Shown: piece by piece, positions 1-10,473 of the stretch | Position numbering within the stretch: position 1 is the stretch's first letter | Layout of the letters: the number at the start of each line of letters is the position of its first letter | Source of the DNA: Actinomycetota bacterium | GTDB taxonomy: Bacteria > Actinomycetota > Actinomycetes > S36-B12 > UBA10799 | DNA length: 64,000 bases | NCBI GenBank assembly: GCA_020637055.1 | Contig: JACJWR010000002.1 | Coordinates: 788,794 to 852,793 of the forward strand | Direction of reading: 5' to 3' | Position numbers and translations under genes: made by a program | The notes under the pieces: generated by a model | What the model saw: the letters and a program-made list of their open reading frames with translations, nothing else | The model's database searches: none | What the model was told of the DNA's origin: nothing

Positions 1-1360
1 CGACCAGCAACAGGTCGGGCCTGGCCACCTCTCGTGCGTAGGCCGCTGCCTTCATAGTGGTCTCCAGCGCATGCCGATCCACCGTGTGCACGTGTACCGG
101 ATTGTGCTGCGGTGCACTGCGGGACGGCTCCCACTCCGGGAGCAGACGAACGATCAGGCCCTCTTGGTCGAGGGACTCCCACACCGGGAGCAGCCCTCGA
201 CCAGCGCCGATGAGGCCGACGAAGTCGTTGCGCATCGCGTCGGTCCAGCGCGCCGGCATCGGGCCGGAAGATTCGGCGAGCCGTCGCACGGTGGCCGGAG
301 CAACTCGAAGTCCGGCACGGGCGGTGGCCGACGCCAATCGGAGCATGAGCCCGGGGTCGCGATCCGGGCGTGCATCACGGGCGAGCACCACCTCACCGTC
401 ATCGATCACCGCCCCGTCGGTGAGCGGCACCCGCTGCGGTGTCCTCGACCGCCCCAACTTCTTCAGGCCGGGTAGCCGCGAGGGCCGACGCAGCCGATCC
501 ACCCGGTGCCACACCATGTCGCAGGCCCAATCGATGGTGCGTCCGGCGGCGGCCACCTCGCGCAGCACGCCATCGCCATCGCCGTTGGGATCGGGCAGGC
601 CCAGCAGCTCCGCGATCGCGGGTTGCTCCTGGCGGACGAGCTTGTCGCTGGAGCGTCCGGTCAGCGTGTGCAGCGCATCCCGGACATCGAGCAAGAACTC
701 GTACGGATCGGCAAGACGAGCCCGTGGGACGTCGGTCACCCAGGACGCCGCGATGGCGCGCATGATGATCACATCGCGGAGTCCACCGATGCTGTCTTTG
801 AGGTCGGGTTCCTGCAGATAGGCGAGTTCGCCGAAGGTGTTCCGCCGCAGTTCGACCATTTCTCGCAGTTCACCAAGGCGGGACGCGGCCCGGGCACGCC
901 AATCGGCCAGTGCCGAGGTGCGCAGTCCCACGAGCAGGGAATCGTCGCCCGCCACCGTGCGGGCGTCGAGAAGTCCAAGCATCACCTTGAGGTCGCTGTT
1001 GGCCATCCTGCGCGCCTGGGCGGGGGTCCTCACGCTGTGGTCGAGCCGCAGACCGGAATCCCAGATCGGGTACCACACGGCATCGGCGAGGTCGCCGACC
1101 TTGACTCCCGAACTATGCAGGAGCACCAGGTCGATATCGCTCCCCGGGGAGAGTTCACGCCTTCCGTAGCCGCCGACAGCAACCAACGCCACGCCCTGTG
1201 GCGGCGCAGCCGCGTCGGCGAACAGTTCGGAGACCCACTCGTCGGTGAGATCCGCCAAGGCGTGGCGGCGGGAGGCACCGGGCAGTTGCTGACGAGCGGC
1301 GACCAATCGCTGACGATCGAGTTTGAAGTCCGCAAGTCGTTGGCGCTGTTCCACTGGCAC
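1..1360 (-). CDS. glnD: PII uridylyl/adenylyltransferase GlnD (3' end outside window)
   Basis: The N-terminal ~453 codons of GlnD, the bifunctional enzyme that adds or removes a nucleotide on the PII protein according to nitrogen status. Seen: the nucleotidyltransferase signature GGYGRREL at about residues 63-70 followed by SPGSDIDLVLLH with the two metal-binding Asp residues, and the start of the HD domain (HTVDRHALE) near the left edge. The start is the GTG at 1360, with GGAG about 7 nt upstream. In actinomycetes this family usually adenylylates rather than uridylylates PII (family knowledge). It follows glnB in the amt-glnB-glnD order, with a strong hairpin between glnB and glnD. The C-terminal HD and ACT domains are cut off by the window. 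Confidence 0.95.
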   Translation of the reverse strand, partial: MPVEQRQRLADFKLDRQRLVAARQQLPGASRRHALADLTDEWVSELFADAAAPPQGVALVAVGGYGRRELSPGSDIDLVLLHSSGVKVGDLADAVWYPIWDSGLRLDHSVRTPAQARRMANSDLKVMLGLLDARTVAGDDSLLVGLRTSALADWRARAASRLGELREMVELRRNTFGELAYLQEPDLKDSIGGLRDVIIMRAIAASWVTDVPRARLADPYEFLLDVRDALHTLTGRSSDKLVRQEQPAIAELLGLPDPNGDGDGVLREVAAAGRTIDWACDMVWHRVDRLRRPSRLPGLKKLGRSRTPQRVPLTDGAVIDDGEVVLARDARPDRDPGLMLRLASATARAGLRVAPATVRRLAESSGPMPARWTDAMRNDFVGLIGAGRGLLPVWESLDQEGLIVRLLPEWEPSRSAPQHNPVHVHTVDRHALETTMKAAAYAREVARPDLLLV

Positions 1361-1452
1361 GGCTGCTCCAAAGTGAGGGAGGCGGGAATCGGATGAGGGC
1401 TGTCGGGATGAGCGGGGAAGACTCGTCGACTGCTGGTGCAGACGCCGTCACG

Positions 1453-1496
1453 CGCGGTGGGGCCGGTCGCTCCTATGAGCGTCCGGCCCCACCGCG
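1453..1496 (-). terminator. Strong hairpin between glnB and glnD
   Basis: A perfect 14-bp inverted repeat (CGCGGTGGGGCCGG at 1453-1466 pairing with 1483-1496) encloses a second 5-bp stem CGCTC/GAGCG with a CTAT loop. It begins 16 nt after the glnB stop. There is no clear T-run, as is common for high-GC terminators, so it may be an attenuating terminator or an mRNA-stability element that lowers glnD expression relative to amt-glnB. Confidence 0.7.
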
Positions 1497-1511
1497 TCGG
1501 GGATTCTCCGA

Positions 1512-1846
1512 CTAGAGCGCGTCGGTGCCGCGCTCGCCGGTGCGCACCCGGACCAACTCCTCCACCGGAGTGACCCAGACCTTGCCGTCCCCGATCTTGC
1601 CGGTTGCGGCGGACTTGGCCACCAGGCTGACCACATCGGAGACGTCGGCGTCATCCACCACGATCTCGATCTTCAGCTTGGGGATGAGATCGACGGTGTA
1701 CTCCGCGCCCCGGTAGACCTCGGTGTGCCCGCGCTGACGACCGTAGCCGCTGGCCTCGGAAACCGTCAGTCCGTGGATCCCGAAGGTCTCCAGGGCCGAC
1801 TTCACATCGTCGAGTTTGAACGGCTTGATGACTGCGGTGACGAGTT

Positions 1847-1850
<4 letters not shown>
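1512..1850 (-). CDS. glnB: Nitrogen regulatory PII protein
   Basis: A 112-residue PII signalling protein, the usual length for the family. It binds ATP/ADP and 2-oxoglutarate and controls Amt and nitrogen metabolism. Seen: the N-terminus MKLVTAVIKPFKLDDVK, the T-loop YGRQRGHTEVYRGAEY with the modifiable Tyr51, and the later nucleotide-binding GKIGDGKVWV segment. The start ATG overlaps the stop of amt by 4 nt (ATGA), so amt and glnB are translationally coupled. In many actinomycetes this gene is called glnK. The reading frame is intact, in contrast to the amt gene just upstream. Confidence 0.97.
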
Positions 1851-3157
<1,307 letters not shown>

Positions 3158-3210
3158 TGTGATTTCCTCCTCGCCCACTGCCATGGACGAGTAAAGATTC
3201 ACCTGCTGAT

Positions 3211-3248
3211 GTTGCGTTGCGCTGGCGTTATTGTTTCGTGACCGTGAC
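3211..3248 (-). promoter_or_regulatory. Putative GlnR box upstream of amt-glnB-glnD
   Basis: Read on the minus strand, this is GTCAC-n6-GAAAC-n6-GCCAG-n6-GCAAC, which follows the a-b-a-b spacing described for actinobacterial GlnR operators (GTnAC-n6-GAAAC repeated). The first a-b pair matches perfectly (3233-3248); the second pair is weak. It sits 54-91 nt upstream of the amt start, a typical place for a nitrogen-control activator site. The site call is inferred from spacing and motif only. Confidence 0.6.
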
Positions 3249-3313
3249 TAACGCCGGGTCTATGCTGCGTCGGTGTTACGTAAATCCCGCTTCACCACGG
3301 ACGAGACCAGCGC

Positions 3314-4535
3314 TCAGTCGAGCAGCGCGTCGACGAAAGATTCGGCCCGAATGGCGCCAGATCGTCCGGCCCCTCCCCGAGTCCGACCAGCTGACCGGTA
3401 CACCGAGTTCCCGTTGCACCGCAACGACAATCCCGCCTTTGGCCGTGCCGTCGCTTACTGGGAATGATCCCGGTGACGTCCACCACATCGGCGAAGACCT
3501 GGGCCTGCGTGATTCGTTCTGTCCGCTGGTCGTGGCGCGTCGAGCACCAAGAGTTAATTCCCGCTGACTGGGGCCTGCTTCAACCACCCGGCTTGACTCC
3601 GCTGAGTTCGTCCATCAACCTGACTTTGGTGTGCAAACTGCCGGCGGTGTCGATGATCACCGCATCCGCTCCAGTATCCACGGCATCTTGACCGCGTCGA
3701 AGGCGACCGCGCCGGATCCGACCCTTCACTGCCTGGCGACCGGTCGCACTGACCTGATCGCCCCAGGTCTGAGTTGTTATGCTGCCGCGGCGCGGAACGT
3801 GTCCGCTGCCCGAGCACGACGGACCGATCCTCCGCCACCAGCAGTCGAGCTGATCTTCCCTGTAGTCATGCCGTCTTGCCGGTGCTGCTGATACCGACCA
3901 TGAGCAGGTACCGCGACCGTCGTCCCTTCTGGTGACCAGTGATCGGTCGAGATCGATCGACTCGAAGTGCGGATCAACTCGCGTAGCAGCGACTTGGCGA
4001 CCGCGGGGCCGGAGATGCCTCCACCCGCACCCGGGTCCTGAGTCGTCCACCAACTCCTGGTGCGACGCCGAGATCGCTGGAGGATCAGCGTGTCCTCGAT
4101 CTCCTCCCAGGCCGCCTCGTCCAGCTGGATCCGAGGTGAGCAGCATCAACAGCGCCTTGCCGAGAGGGCGTTGTTCGACTTTCGCCAAGCGCGCCTTGAG
4201 CCTGATCCACCTGCTGCCGGCCACCGGGGCAGGCGTCTCCAGCTCGGGCGACGGTGCCTCTCCGGCACCGAGGACCCCACCAACGGCCCCCCGCCTCGAC
4301 CTCGCCGGGTTCCAGTACCGCCGTGCCTGCATTGGCAGACTGACGTCCTGCACTCCCGTCGCCTGCGTCCTGCGGTTCCGTTAGCGTCGCTGACACCGGG
4401 CGCGTGTAGTCGATTCCTGGCCGCGGCCGACTGGGCGGGAGTTCCGCTGCCGACGAGAGCGACCAGCGCGCGGGTGGCACCGCTACCCACCAACACCGCG
4501 GCCAGGACTATCAGGATGATGACACCGGGTTCCAC
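3314..4535 (-). pseudogene. ftsY: Signal recognition particle receptor FtsY, frame broken by several indels
   Basis: FtsY is the membrane-associated SRP GTPase that docks ribosome-nascent-chain complexes at the Sec translocon. Pieces visible in different frames: an N-terminal membrane segment PGVIILIVLAAVLVGSGA after a GTG start at 4535; RLKARLAKVEQ...LGKALLMLLTSD; a damaged P-loop region (TTGKISS); ADTFRAAAA; TGADAVIIDTAG with LHTK; then DGTAKGGIVVAVQRELGVPV, GLGEGPDDLAPF and the end AESFVDALLD before TGA. FtsY is essential in bacteria, so the breaks are most likely sequencing or assembly errors. It lies just downstream of smc, as in many actinomycetes. Confidence 0.85.
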
Positions 4536-4624
4536 GGTGGACGATCTTCCACCCTGGCCTGTCAAGGTCGTGCGCGAGGCCAACGGACCGAGCTGCCAGG
4601 GACGGCTCTGTAGACGCTGGCTGA

Positions 4625-7600
4625 TCACGGGGAAGTGACCCCATCGCGCATCAGACGCCGTAGAGCGCATCGGCGATCTCCATGCTGCGCTTCTGGTGGG
4701 TGATCATCAGCAGTTGGCTCGTCTCCCGGAGTTCTTCCAGCAGGTCGAGCAAACCGCCCGAGGCTGACATCGTCGAGTGCCGCCTCGACCTCGTCGAGCA
4801 GATAGAACGGACTCGGCCTCGCCTTGAACAGCGCCACCAGGAACGCGACGGCGGTCAGGGACCGCTCACCGCCGCTGAGCAGGCTGAGGCGCTTGATCTT
4901 CTTCCCCGGCGGACGGGCTTCGACCTCGATCCCGGTGGCGAGCATGTCGGAGGGATCGGTGAGCACGAGTCGTCCTTCACCTCCGGGGAACAGCCTGGCG
5001 AATACCGCCTCGAACTGTTCCGCGACGTCGGCGTACGCCTCGGCGAAGACCTCTCGCACGCGCTCGTCGACGTCGGAGATGATCCCGAGCAAGTCGTCGC
5101 GACCACGCTTGAGGTCCTCCAACTGTTCGGTGAGGAACGCCTGGCGTTCCTGCAGCGCCGAGAACTCCTCCAATGCCAACGGGTTGACCCGACCCAGGGC
5201 GGCCAACTCCCTATCGGCTTTGCGCGCCCGCGCCTCCTGCTCACTGCGCACGAAGGGGATCGGATCGACCTGAGCCGCCGCGTCGACCTCGTCGGCGTCC
5301 GCCGCCGGGATCGCGGATGGCTCAATCAACTGGTCCGGGCCGTATTCGGCCACCAACGCAGCTGGATCGACGCCGAACTCGACGAGCGCCTTCTCCTGGG
5401 CAGCCTCGATCCGCAACCGTTGTTGCGCCTTGGCCATCTCGTCCCGGTGAACAGAGTCGTTCAGTTTGGTCGCTTCTTCGCTCCAGCTGCGCACGTCCGC
5501 ACGCAAACGACGGAGTTCGGCGTCCCGAGCGGTCCGCTGTTCCTCGAGGGTTGACCGGGCCGCACCCGCTCGCGCCAGCGCCGATTCGATCTCAGGCTCG
5601 ACGACGTCCAAGGCCCGCAACACATCGGCGGCTACGGCTGCCGACCGCTCCAACCGGGCTCGCTGCGCCGCGAGGCGCGCCCTCGCTGAGCGTTGCCGCT
5701 CGGCAGCCGCACGCAGTTCGCGGACGCGACGGGCACCGGCCTGTTGGCGTTCCTCCAGGGTGCGCAGCCGCAGCCGCCCCTCCACCTCTTCGGTTCTGGC
5801 CTCTTCCACTGCCCTCTTGTGCGTTGGTAGATCGCCTTCGCCGGGGTCTGCGGCTTCCGGCTCGGCAACCGCGGCAGCCAACCGGTGTTCGAGTTCGGCG
5901 ATTCCCTCTCGGTCGGTCTCGCCGGCCGACGTCGCCGCCGCCAAGGAATGCTCGATTCGGCGCACCTCGGCGTTCGCTGCGTCCACCGCAGACTCCAGCC
6001 CGTTCAATCGAGCCCGGGCCGCCGCCGCAGCGGCGTCGACCTCACGTAGTTCAGCCAGGGCCTGCTCCTTGGCGCGTCTGGCATCGTCACGTTCAGCGGT
6101 CGCGTCGAGCAATCCGAGCCGGGCATGTTCGCGCCGATCCGCAAGCACCAGCAGTTCGGCTGCCGCTTCGTCGATGGCACCCTGCACTTCGATCAGGCTC
6201 TCCACCCGACCGCCGGCGGCATGCGTCCGACTCACGACCTCGCCGTGGCGCGTCACCGCCGTGACTTCGGCGTCGTTCACCAGCCGCCGGGCGGAGTCCA
6301 GATCTTCGACGATGGCCACGCGTTCGAGGATCGTCACAAGCGAACCGCGAACCCGATCGTCGGCGGTGACGACATCGATCGCGTACACCGCTCCGGGCGG
6401 CAGGTCCGGCCACGGATCACCTCCGGCCGGAGCTGGTGCTCCCCCGACCAGCAGCGACGCCCGCCCTTCGTCGTTGCCCAGGGAACCCAAGGCGGCGGTT
6501 GCGCAATCAGCATCGGCGACGGCAACCCCGTCCGCCAGAGGTCCCAGGGCCGCTGCGAGGGCCGCCTCATAGCCGTGGGTGACGTGGACCAGTGTCGCGG
6601 TGGCACCGAGCACACCCGCCAAATCCTCCGTAGCGAGGATGGTCGCCGAGGCGTCCTTGCGGTCCAAACCGAGGCGCAACGCCTCAACCCGCGCCCCGAG
6701 CGCAGCCTCCCGTGCCGCGAGGGCGGATTCGTCGGCTCGACACGTCTCCAGCCGCGCCTCAGCCGCCTCCAGCAGTCGCGTCGCGTCGGCCTCGGCCGCC
6801 GCCAGATCACTGGAATCGAAACCTCCGGCGTCCACCTCGTCCGCGTGAGTCTGGTGCTCGGCGACCGCTTCGGCGTGCCGCTCGTGGGCTTCCTTGAGCG
6901 CCTGGCTCAGCCGGTCGATCTCTGCGCTGCGCGTGTCCGCCCTGGACTTGGCCGCAGCGAGTTCGCCTCGGAGTTTGGCGATGGCATCGCGTCGGGCCGC
7001 ACGGGCGCGTCGGGCCGAACTGAGCCGCGCCTCCTCCTCCGACACCGCCCGTTCGGCCGCGAGCCGGCGTAGGTTGGCCGCCGACATCACCTCAGCCGCA
7101 GCTGCAATCTCCACCTGCAGCGCTTCGCCCTGTGCGACGAGGTCAGCAGCCTGACGCTCAAGTTCGGTCGGATCGGGACCGGAATCGCCGACCACCTCGG
7201 TTGACCCGTGTCGCTCCTTCTCGGCGGCCACCGAGCGCAGCCCCGCGAATCGTTCGCGGATGCTCCTCAGCGCCACGTAGGTCTCCTGGCTGCGGGCGGC
7301 AAGCGGCGCATCTACCGCGATAGCCTCCTCCAGCACCGATTCCCGCTCCCTGGCAACTTCGATCGCACCCTGAACTTCATCTCGGCGAGCCTTCAGGTTG
7401 GCCTCGTCGGCCTCTTCCTTCGCCAACGAACTGGACAGTGACACCACGTCGTCGGCGAGCAGGCGAAGCTTCGCATCCCGGGCATTGGCCTGGATCACCT
7501 GTGCCCGCCGGGCCAGTTCGGCCTGTCGGCCCAGCGGCTTGAGCTGCCGCCGCAATTCGGCGGTGAGGTCGGTCAGCCGCACCAGGTTGGCTGACATCGC

Positions 7601-8146
7601 GTCGAGTTTCCGCAGCGCCTTCTCCTTGCGCTTGCGGTGCTTGAGCACGCCGGCGGCTTCCTCGATGAATCCTCGTCTGCCCTCGGGGCTAGCCTGCAGG
7701 ATCGCGTCGAGCTGCCCTTGGCCGACGATGACGTGCATCTCCCGACCGATTCCAGAGTCCGAGAGCAACTCCTGCACGTCCAGCAATCGGCAGGTATCGC
7801 CGTTGATCGAATACTCGGACCCGCCGTTGCGGAACATCGTCCGGGTGATCGTTACTTCGGTGTAGTCGATCGGCAGGGCACCGTCTGTGTTATCGATCGT
7901 GAGGGCGACTTCGGCCCGTCCCAGTGGGGCCCGCCCGGACGTACCGGCGAAGATGACGTCTTCCATCTTTCCGCCGCGCAGTGACTTGGCACCCTGCTCG
8001 CCCATCACCCAGGCGATGGCATCCACCACGTTGGACTTGCCTGAGCCGTTCGGGCCGACGACGCAGGTGATTCCCGGTTCGAACTGCAGCGTCGTCGCCG
8101 ACGCGAAGGACTTGAAACCGCGCAGGGTGAGCGACTTCAGATACAC
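4625..8146 (-). CDS. smc: Chromosome segregation ATPase SMC
   Basis: The SMC core of the bacterial condensin, working with ScpA and ScpB (both encoded at 49.7-51.2 kb). 1173 residues. Seen: Walker A GPNGSGKS at residues 31-38, two long Ala/Glu/Arg-rich coiled coils around a hinge at about 490-640, the ABC signature LLSGGERSLTAVAF at ~1089, and Walker B FYLLDEVEAALDD. From about residue 1131 to 1162 the sequence is out of frame: the expected RLLDLLEELRET and MITHQKRSMEIADAL appear in another frame between about 4756 and 4660, and the original frame then returns. Two compensating indels explain this and probably reflect sequence error, since the region downstream is also damaged. Confidence 0.96.
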   Translation of the reverse strand: MYLKSLTLRGFKSFASATTLQFEPGITCVVGPNGSGKSNVVDAIAWVMGEQGAKSLRGGKMEDVIFAGTSGRAPLGRAEVALTIDNTDGALPIDYTEVTITRTMFRNGGSEYSINGDTCRLLDVQELLSDSGIGREMHVIVGQGQLDAILQASPEGRRGFIEEAAGVLKHRKRKEKALRKLDAMSANLVRLTDLTAELRRQLKPLGRQAELARRAQVIQANARDAKLRLLADDVVSLSSSLAKEEADEANLKARRDEVQGAIEVARERESVLEEAIAVDAPLAARSQETYVALRSIRERFAGLRSVAAEKERHGSTEVVGDSGPDPTELERQAADLVAQGEALQVEIAAAAEVMSAANLRRLAAERAVSEEEARLSSARRARAARRDAIAKLRGELAAAKSRADTRSAEIDRLSQALKEAHERHAEAVAEHQTHADEVDAGGFDSSDLAAAEADATRLLEAAEARLETCRADESALAAREAALGARVEALRLGLDRKDASATILATEDLAGVLGATATLVHVTHGYEAALAAALGPLADGVAVADADCATAALGSLGNDEGRASLLVGGAPAPAGGDPWPDLPPGAVYAIDVVTADDRVRGSLVTILERVAIVEDLDSARRLVNDAEVTAVTRHGEVVSRTHAAGGRVESLIEVQGAIDEAAAELLVLADRREHARLGLLDATAERDDARRAKEQALAELREVDAAAAAARARLNGLESAVDAANAEVRRIEHSLAAATSAGETDREGIAELEHRLAAAVAEPEAADPGEGDLPTHKRAVEEARTEEVEGRLRLRTLEERQQAGARRVRELRAAAERQRSARARLAAQRARLERSAAVAADVLRALDVVEPEIESALARAGAARSTLEEQRTARDAELRRLRADVRSWSEEATKLNDSVHRDEMAKAQQRLRIEAAQEKALVEFGVDPAALVAEYGPDQLIEPSAIPAADADEVDAAAQVDPIPFVRSEQEARARKADRELAALGRVNPLALEEFSALQERQAFLTEQLEDLKRGRDDLLGIISDVDERVREVFAEAYADVAEQFEAVFARLFPGGEGRLVLTDPSDMLATGIEVEARPPGKKIKRLSLLSGGERSLTAVAFLVALFKARPSPFYLLDEVEAALDDVSLGRFARPAGRTPGDEPTADDHPPEAQHGDRRCALRRLMRDGVTSP

Positions 8147-8206
8147 GGGCGCAACTTCCGGCTATGGGACTCGTCAAAGGCGAGGGTAGTCGTTGCCCCG
8201 GAAGGA

Positions 8207-8383
8207 TCAGGCGAGGGCCGCGCGCTCCTGCGCCACCTGGGACAGTTCCGCCTCCAAAGCCAGCTCGGACGCCGCCCGCAAAGTCGCCACCTCTGCCTCG
8301 AGTTCGCTCACCCGAGCGCGCAGGGACGCCAACTGGGCTGCGGTGATCGGGTCGACGGGGGCGGCGAAGAGGGCGCGGGCCAT
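8207..8383 (-). CDS. Small predicted coiled-coil protein
   Basis: A 58-residue protein beginning MARALFAAPVDPITAAQ and continuing as a heptad-like helix (LASLRARVSELEAEVATL and onwards) rich in Ala, Glu and Leu. The ATG at 8383 has AGGAG 5 nt upstream (complement at 8389-8393), which argues for a real gene. It lies between mutM and smc in the same orientation, 60 nt ahead of smc. I do not recognise a family. A helical partner or adaptor role is only a guess. Confidence 0.6.
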   Translation of the reverse strand: MARALFAAPVDPITAAQLASLRARVSELEAEVATLRAASELALEAELSQVAQERAALA

Positions 8384-8425
8384 GACAACTCCTGTGCAAT
8401 AGCGATGGCGGTTGGGGAGCGGAAA

Positions 8426-8473
8426 GGTGGGGCGCCGACCAGGCGGTCGCAAGACCTGCCGGTGGGGCGCCGA
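8426..8473. repeat. 13-bp direct repeat pair GGTGGGGCGCCGA
   Basis: Two identical copies of GGTGGGGCGCCGA at 8426-8438 and 8461-8473, 35 bp apart start to start. They lie in the leader of the small coiled-coil gene, downstream (in its direction) of a TATATT hexamer at 8493-8498 that could be a -10 box. They could be a regulatory site or a leader structure. Inference only. Confidence 0.45.
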
Positions 8474-8572
8474 GTCATTCCGCAACAGTTCGAATATATC
8501 CGCGATCCACATTGATCAGACATCGACCCGCACAGTGTGAGGGATACCACCTGCGGCGAGGTAGGTGCCGGC

Positions 8573-9442
8573 TCAACCGACACCCCGCGGGCGGCGCTGG
8601 CATCGCGGACAGCGGAACGACGACCTGTTGCCGAACGACTCGCGACGGATGGTGCTCCCGCACCTCCGGCACGGGCGCCCGGCCCGCCCATAGGCGTCAA
8701 GCGACCGTTCGAAGTAGCCGCTGGTGCCGTTGACATCCACGTACAGGCTGTCGAACGACGTTCCGCCGACCGACAATGCCTCGGCCATCACCGTGGCCGC
8801 ATTCTCCAGCAGCCCCAGTACTTCTGCGTGGCGCAACCGATTCGCGGGCGTCGCCCAGTGTCGCCTGCTGCGCCACAACGCCTCATCCGCATAGATGTTG
8901 CCGATTCCGGACACCACCTGCTGATCCAGCAAGACCGCCTTGACCGTGCTGCGGCTTCGCCTGATCCGCCGACTCGTCGCCACCGGGTCGAAAGCCGGTT
9001 CGAACGCGTCCGCCGCGATCCGCGCCACGGACGTCGGTACCTCGCGCCCCGCCACCCCCGCGACCAGCGGTTCCACCGCCAACCAGCCGAAAGTGCGCTG
9101 GTCGACGAACCGCAACGGCCGACCCCCGTCAGCGAAGTGGATCATTACCCGCAGGTGACGTTCCGGCTCGCTGCCCGGGCCGGGCAGCACCAACTGCCCG
9201 CTCATGCCCAGGTGGGCGACCAATGCGCTGTCGCTATCGGCCAACGGTAGCCATAGGAACTTCCCCCGCCGCTGAGCAGCGAGCAGTCGCGCTCCGCCCA
9301 ATTGGGCGGCGAAGTCGACCACACCCGCGAGGTGACGGCGCACGGCTCGGGTGCCGAACACCTCGACCCGCTCGATCCGGCGGCCAGACACGAATCGGTC
9401 GAGTCCTCGGCGCACCACCTCGACCTCGGGCAACTCGGGCAT
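8573..9442 (-). CDS. mutM: Formamidopyrimidine-DNA glycosylase
   Basis: A bifunctional DNA glycosylase/AP lyase that removes 8-oxoguanine and formamidopyrimidines. 289 residues, the usual size. Seen: the N-terminal MPELPEVEVVRRGL with catalytic Pro2 and Glu3, the lesion-binding RRGKFLWLPL with its conserved Lys, the helix-two-turn-helix segment around QQVVSGIGNIYADEALW, and a C-terminal zinc finger with CRRC...CPRC. It follows rnc by only 9 nt, in the rnc-mutM-smc order common in actinomycetes. Confidence 0.97.
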   Translation of the reverse strand: MPELPEVEVVRRGLDRFVSGRRIERVEVFGTRAVRRHLAGVVDFAAQLGGARLLAAQRRGKFLWLPLADSDSALVAHLGMSGQLVLPGPGSEPERHLRVMIHFADGGRPLRFVDQRTFGWLAVEPLVAGVAGREVPTSVARIAADAFEPAFDPVATSRRIRRSRSTVKAVLLDQQVVSGIGNIYADEALWRSRRHWATPANRLRHAEVLGLLENAATVMAEALSVGGTSFDSLYVDVNGTSGYFERSLDAYGRAGRPCRRCGSTIRRESFGNRSSFRCPRCQRRPRGVG

Positions 9443-9451
9443 CAGCCGCCC

Positions 9452-10207
9452 TCACCCGGTCTGCTCGACCGACTCCGGGTCGGCAGCCGGCTCCGGACCC
9501 GAACCCTCTGTGATGGCCTGCCAAGCCGCCTGCGCTGCTTGCTGCTCCGCGTGCCTCTTCGCCGAACCTTCCCCGCGGCCCCAGATTCGACCCGACAACT
9601 CGATGGCGGCGCTGAAGGAACGAGCATGATCCGGTCCCGTCGCAGTCACGACATATCGCGGCACGCCCAGATCCCGTTTGCTGGCGAGTTCCTGCAAACT
9701 CGTCTTCCAGTCCAGTCCTGCACCGAGTTGGCCGGCCCGTTCGATGAGCGGTGAGAAGAGCTGGAGGATGCGTCGCCGGGTGTCCGCGAAGCCGACCGTC
9801 AGATACACCGCCCCGAGCAGCGCCTCCATCGTGTCGGCCAGGATGGAGGACTTGCCGCGCCCACCGGTCGCTTCTTCACCTTTGCCCAGCAGGATGGCCC
9901 CGCCGACCCCGATCGTCGCGGCGAGTTCCGCCAACGAGCGGGCATTCACAACACTGGCCCGCATCCGGGCCAGCTCACCCTCGGCACGCTCCGGGTGACG
10001 TCGGTACAACTCGTCGGTCACGACCAGTCCGAGTACGGCGTCGCCGAGGAATTCCAGGCGTTCATTGGTCGGCAGGCCGCCGCTTTCAAAGGCGAAAGAT
10101 CTGTGGGTGAGCGCTAGATCGAGCAACTCGGCATCCGCCGACAGCCCAAGCAGATCGGCGAGTTCGGCAATCACCCGCTCCCGGGCGGGATCGATTTCAG
10201 GTGCCAT
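9452..10207 (-). CDS. rnc: Ribonuclease III
   Basis: The double-strand-specific endoribonuclease that processes rRNA precursors and structured mRNAs. 251 residues. Seen: the RNase III signature NERLEFLGDAVL at about 48-59, the second acidic cluster LADTMEALLGA at about 123-133, and a C-terminal dsRNA-binding domain from about residue 165 with KRHAEQQAAQAAW. The start overlaps the end of the upstream carrier-protein-like gene by 11 nt, so the two are probably co-translated. Confidence 0.97.
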   Translation of the reverse strand: MAPEIDPARERVIAELADLLGLSADAELLDLALTHRSFAFESGGLPTNERLEFLGDAVLGLVVTDELYRRHPERAEGELARMRASVVNARSLAELAATIGVGGAILLGKGEEATGGRGKSSILADTMEALLGAVYLTVGFADTRRRILQLFSPLIERAGQLGAGLDWKTSLQELASKRDLGVPRYVVTATGPDHARSFSAAIELSGRIWGRGEGSAKRHAEQQAAQAAWQAITEGSGPEPAADPESVEQTG

Positions 10208-10454
10208 CGGACGCCGTGCCTCGGCCGAAGAGGCCGACGATGTCGGCCAGGGTGGTCATCGGCCGCGCGGGCGCCGACGCCGACGATTCCAGCGGGTGGC
10301 GTTGCCGCAGCAGGTCGACGACGGCGACCACCGCGACGGGATCGGCCCCGAGATCGACCAGGGGCGTATCGGTACGCAACACCGACGGATCGAGATCCAA
10401 CACTCGACCCACGGCATCAGCCACGTCCGCGAACGTCGGTTGGCTGGAGACCAT
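10197..10454 (-). CDS. Acyl-carrier-protein-like protein lacking the phosphopantetheine serine
   Basis: An 85-residue protein in the rpmF-acp-rnc position where many bacteria carry an acyl carrier protein. The fold pattern is ACP-like: TFADVADAVGRVLDLDP, then LVDLGADPVAVVAVVDLL, a helical C-terminus with MTTLADIVGLFG. In a normal ACP the second segment reads LGxDSL, the Ser carrying 4'-phosphopantetheine. Here that residue is Pro (GADPVA), so the protein cannot be charged in the usual way. It may be a vestigial ACP or a structural or regulatory remnant. Confidence 0.7.
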   Translation of the reverse strand: MVSSQPTFADVADAVGRVLDLDPSVLRTDTPLVDLGADPVAVVAVVDLLRQRHPLESSASAPARPMTTLADIVGLFGRGTASDGT

Positions 10455-10473
10455 GATCGAGGTTGTCGACGGC

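Noticed and set aside
506..1396. Plus-strand reading frame of 296 codons
   Set aside because: Antisense to glnD, which has clear catalytic motifs on the minus strand; the plus frame has no family features.
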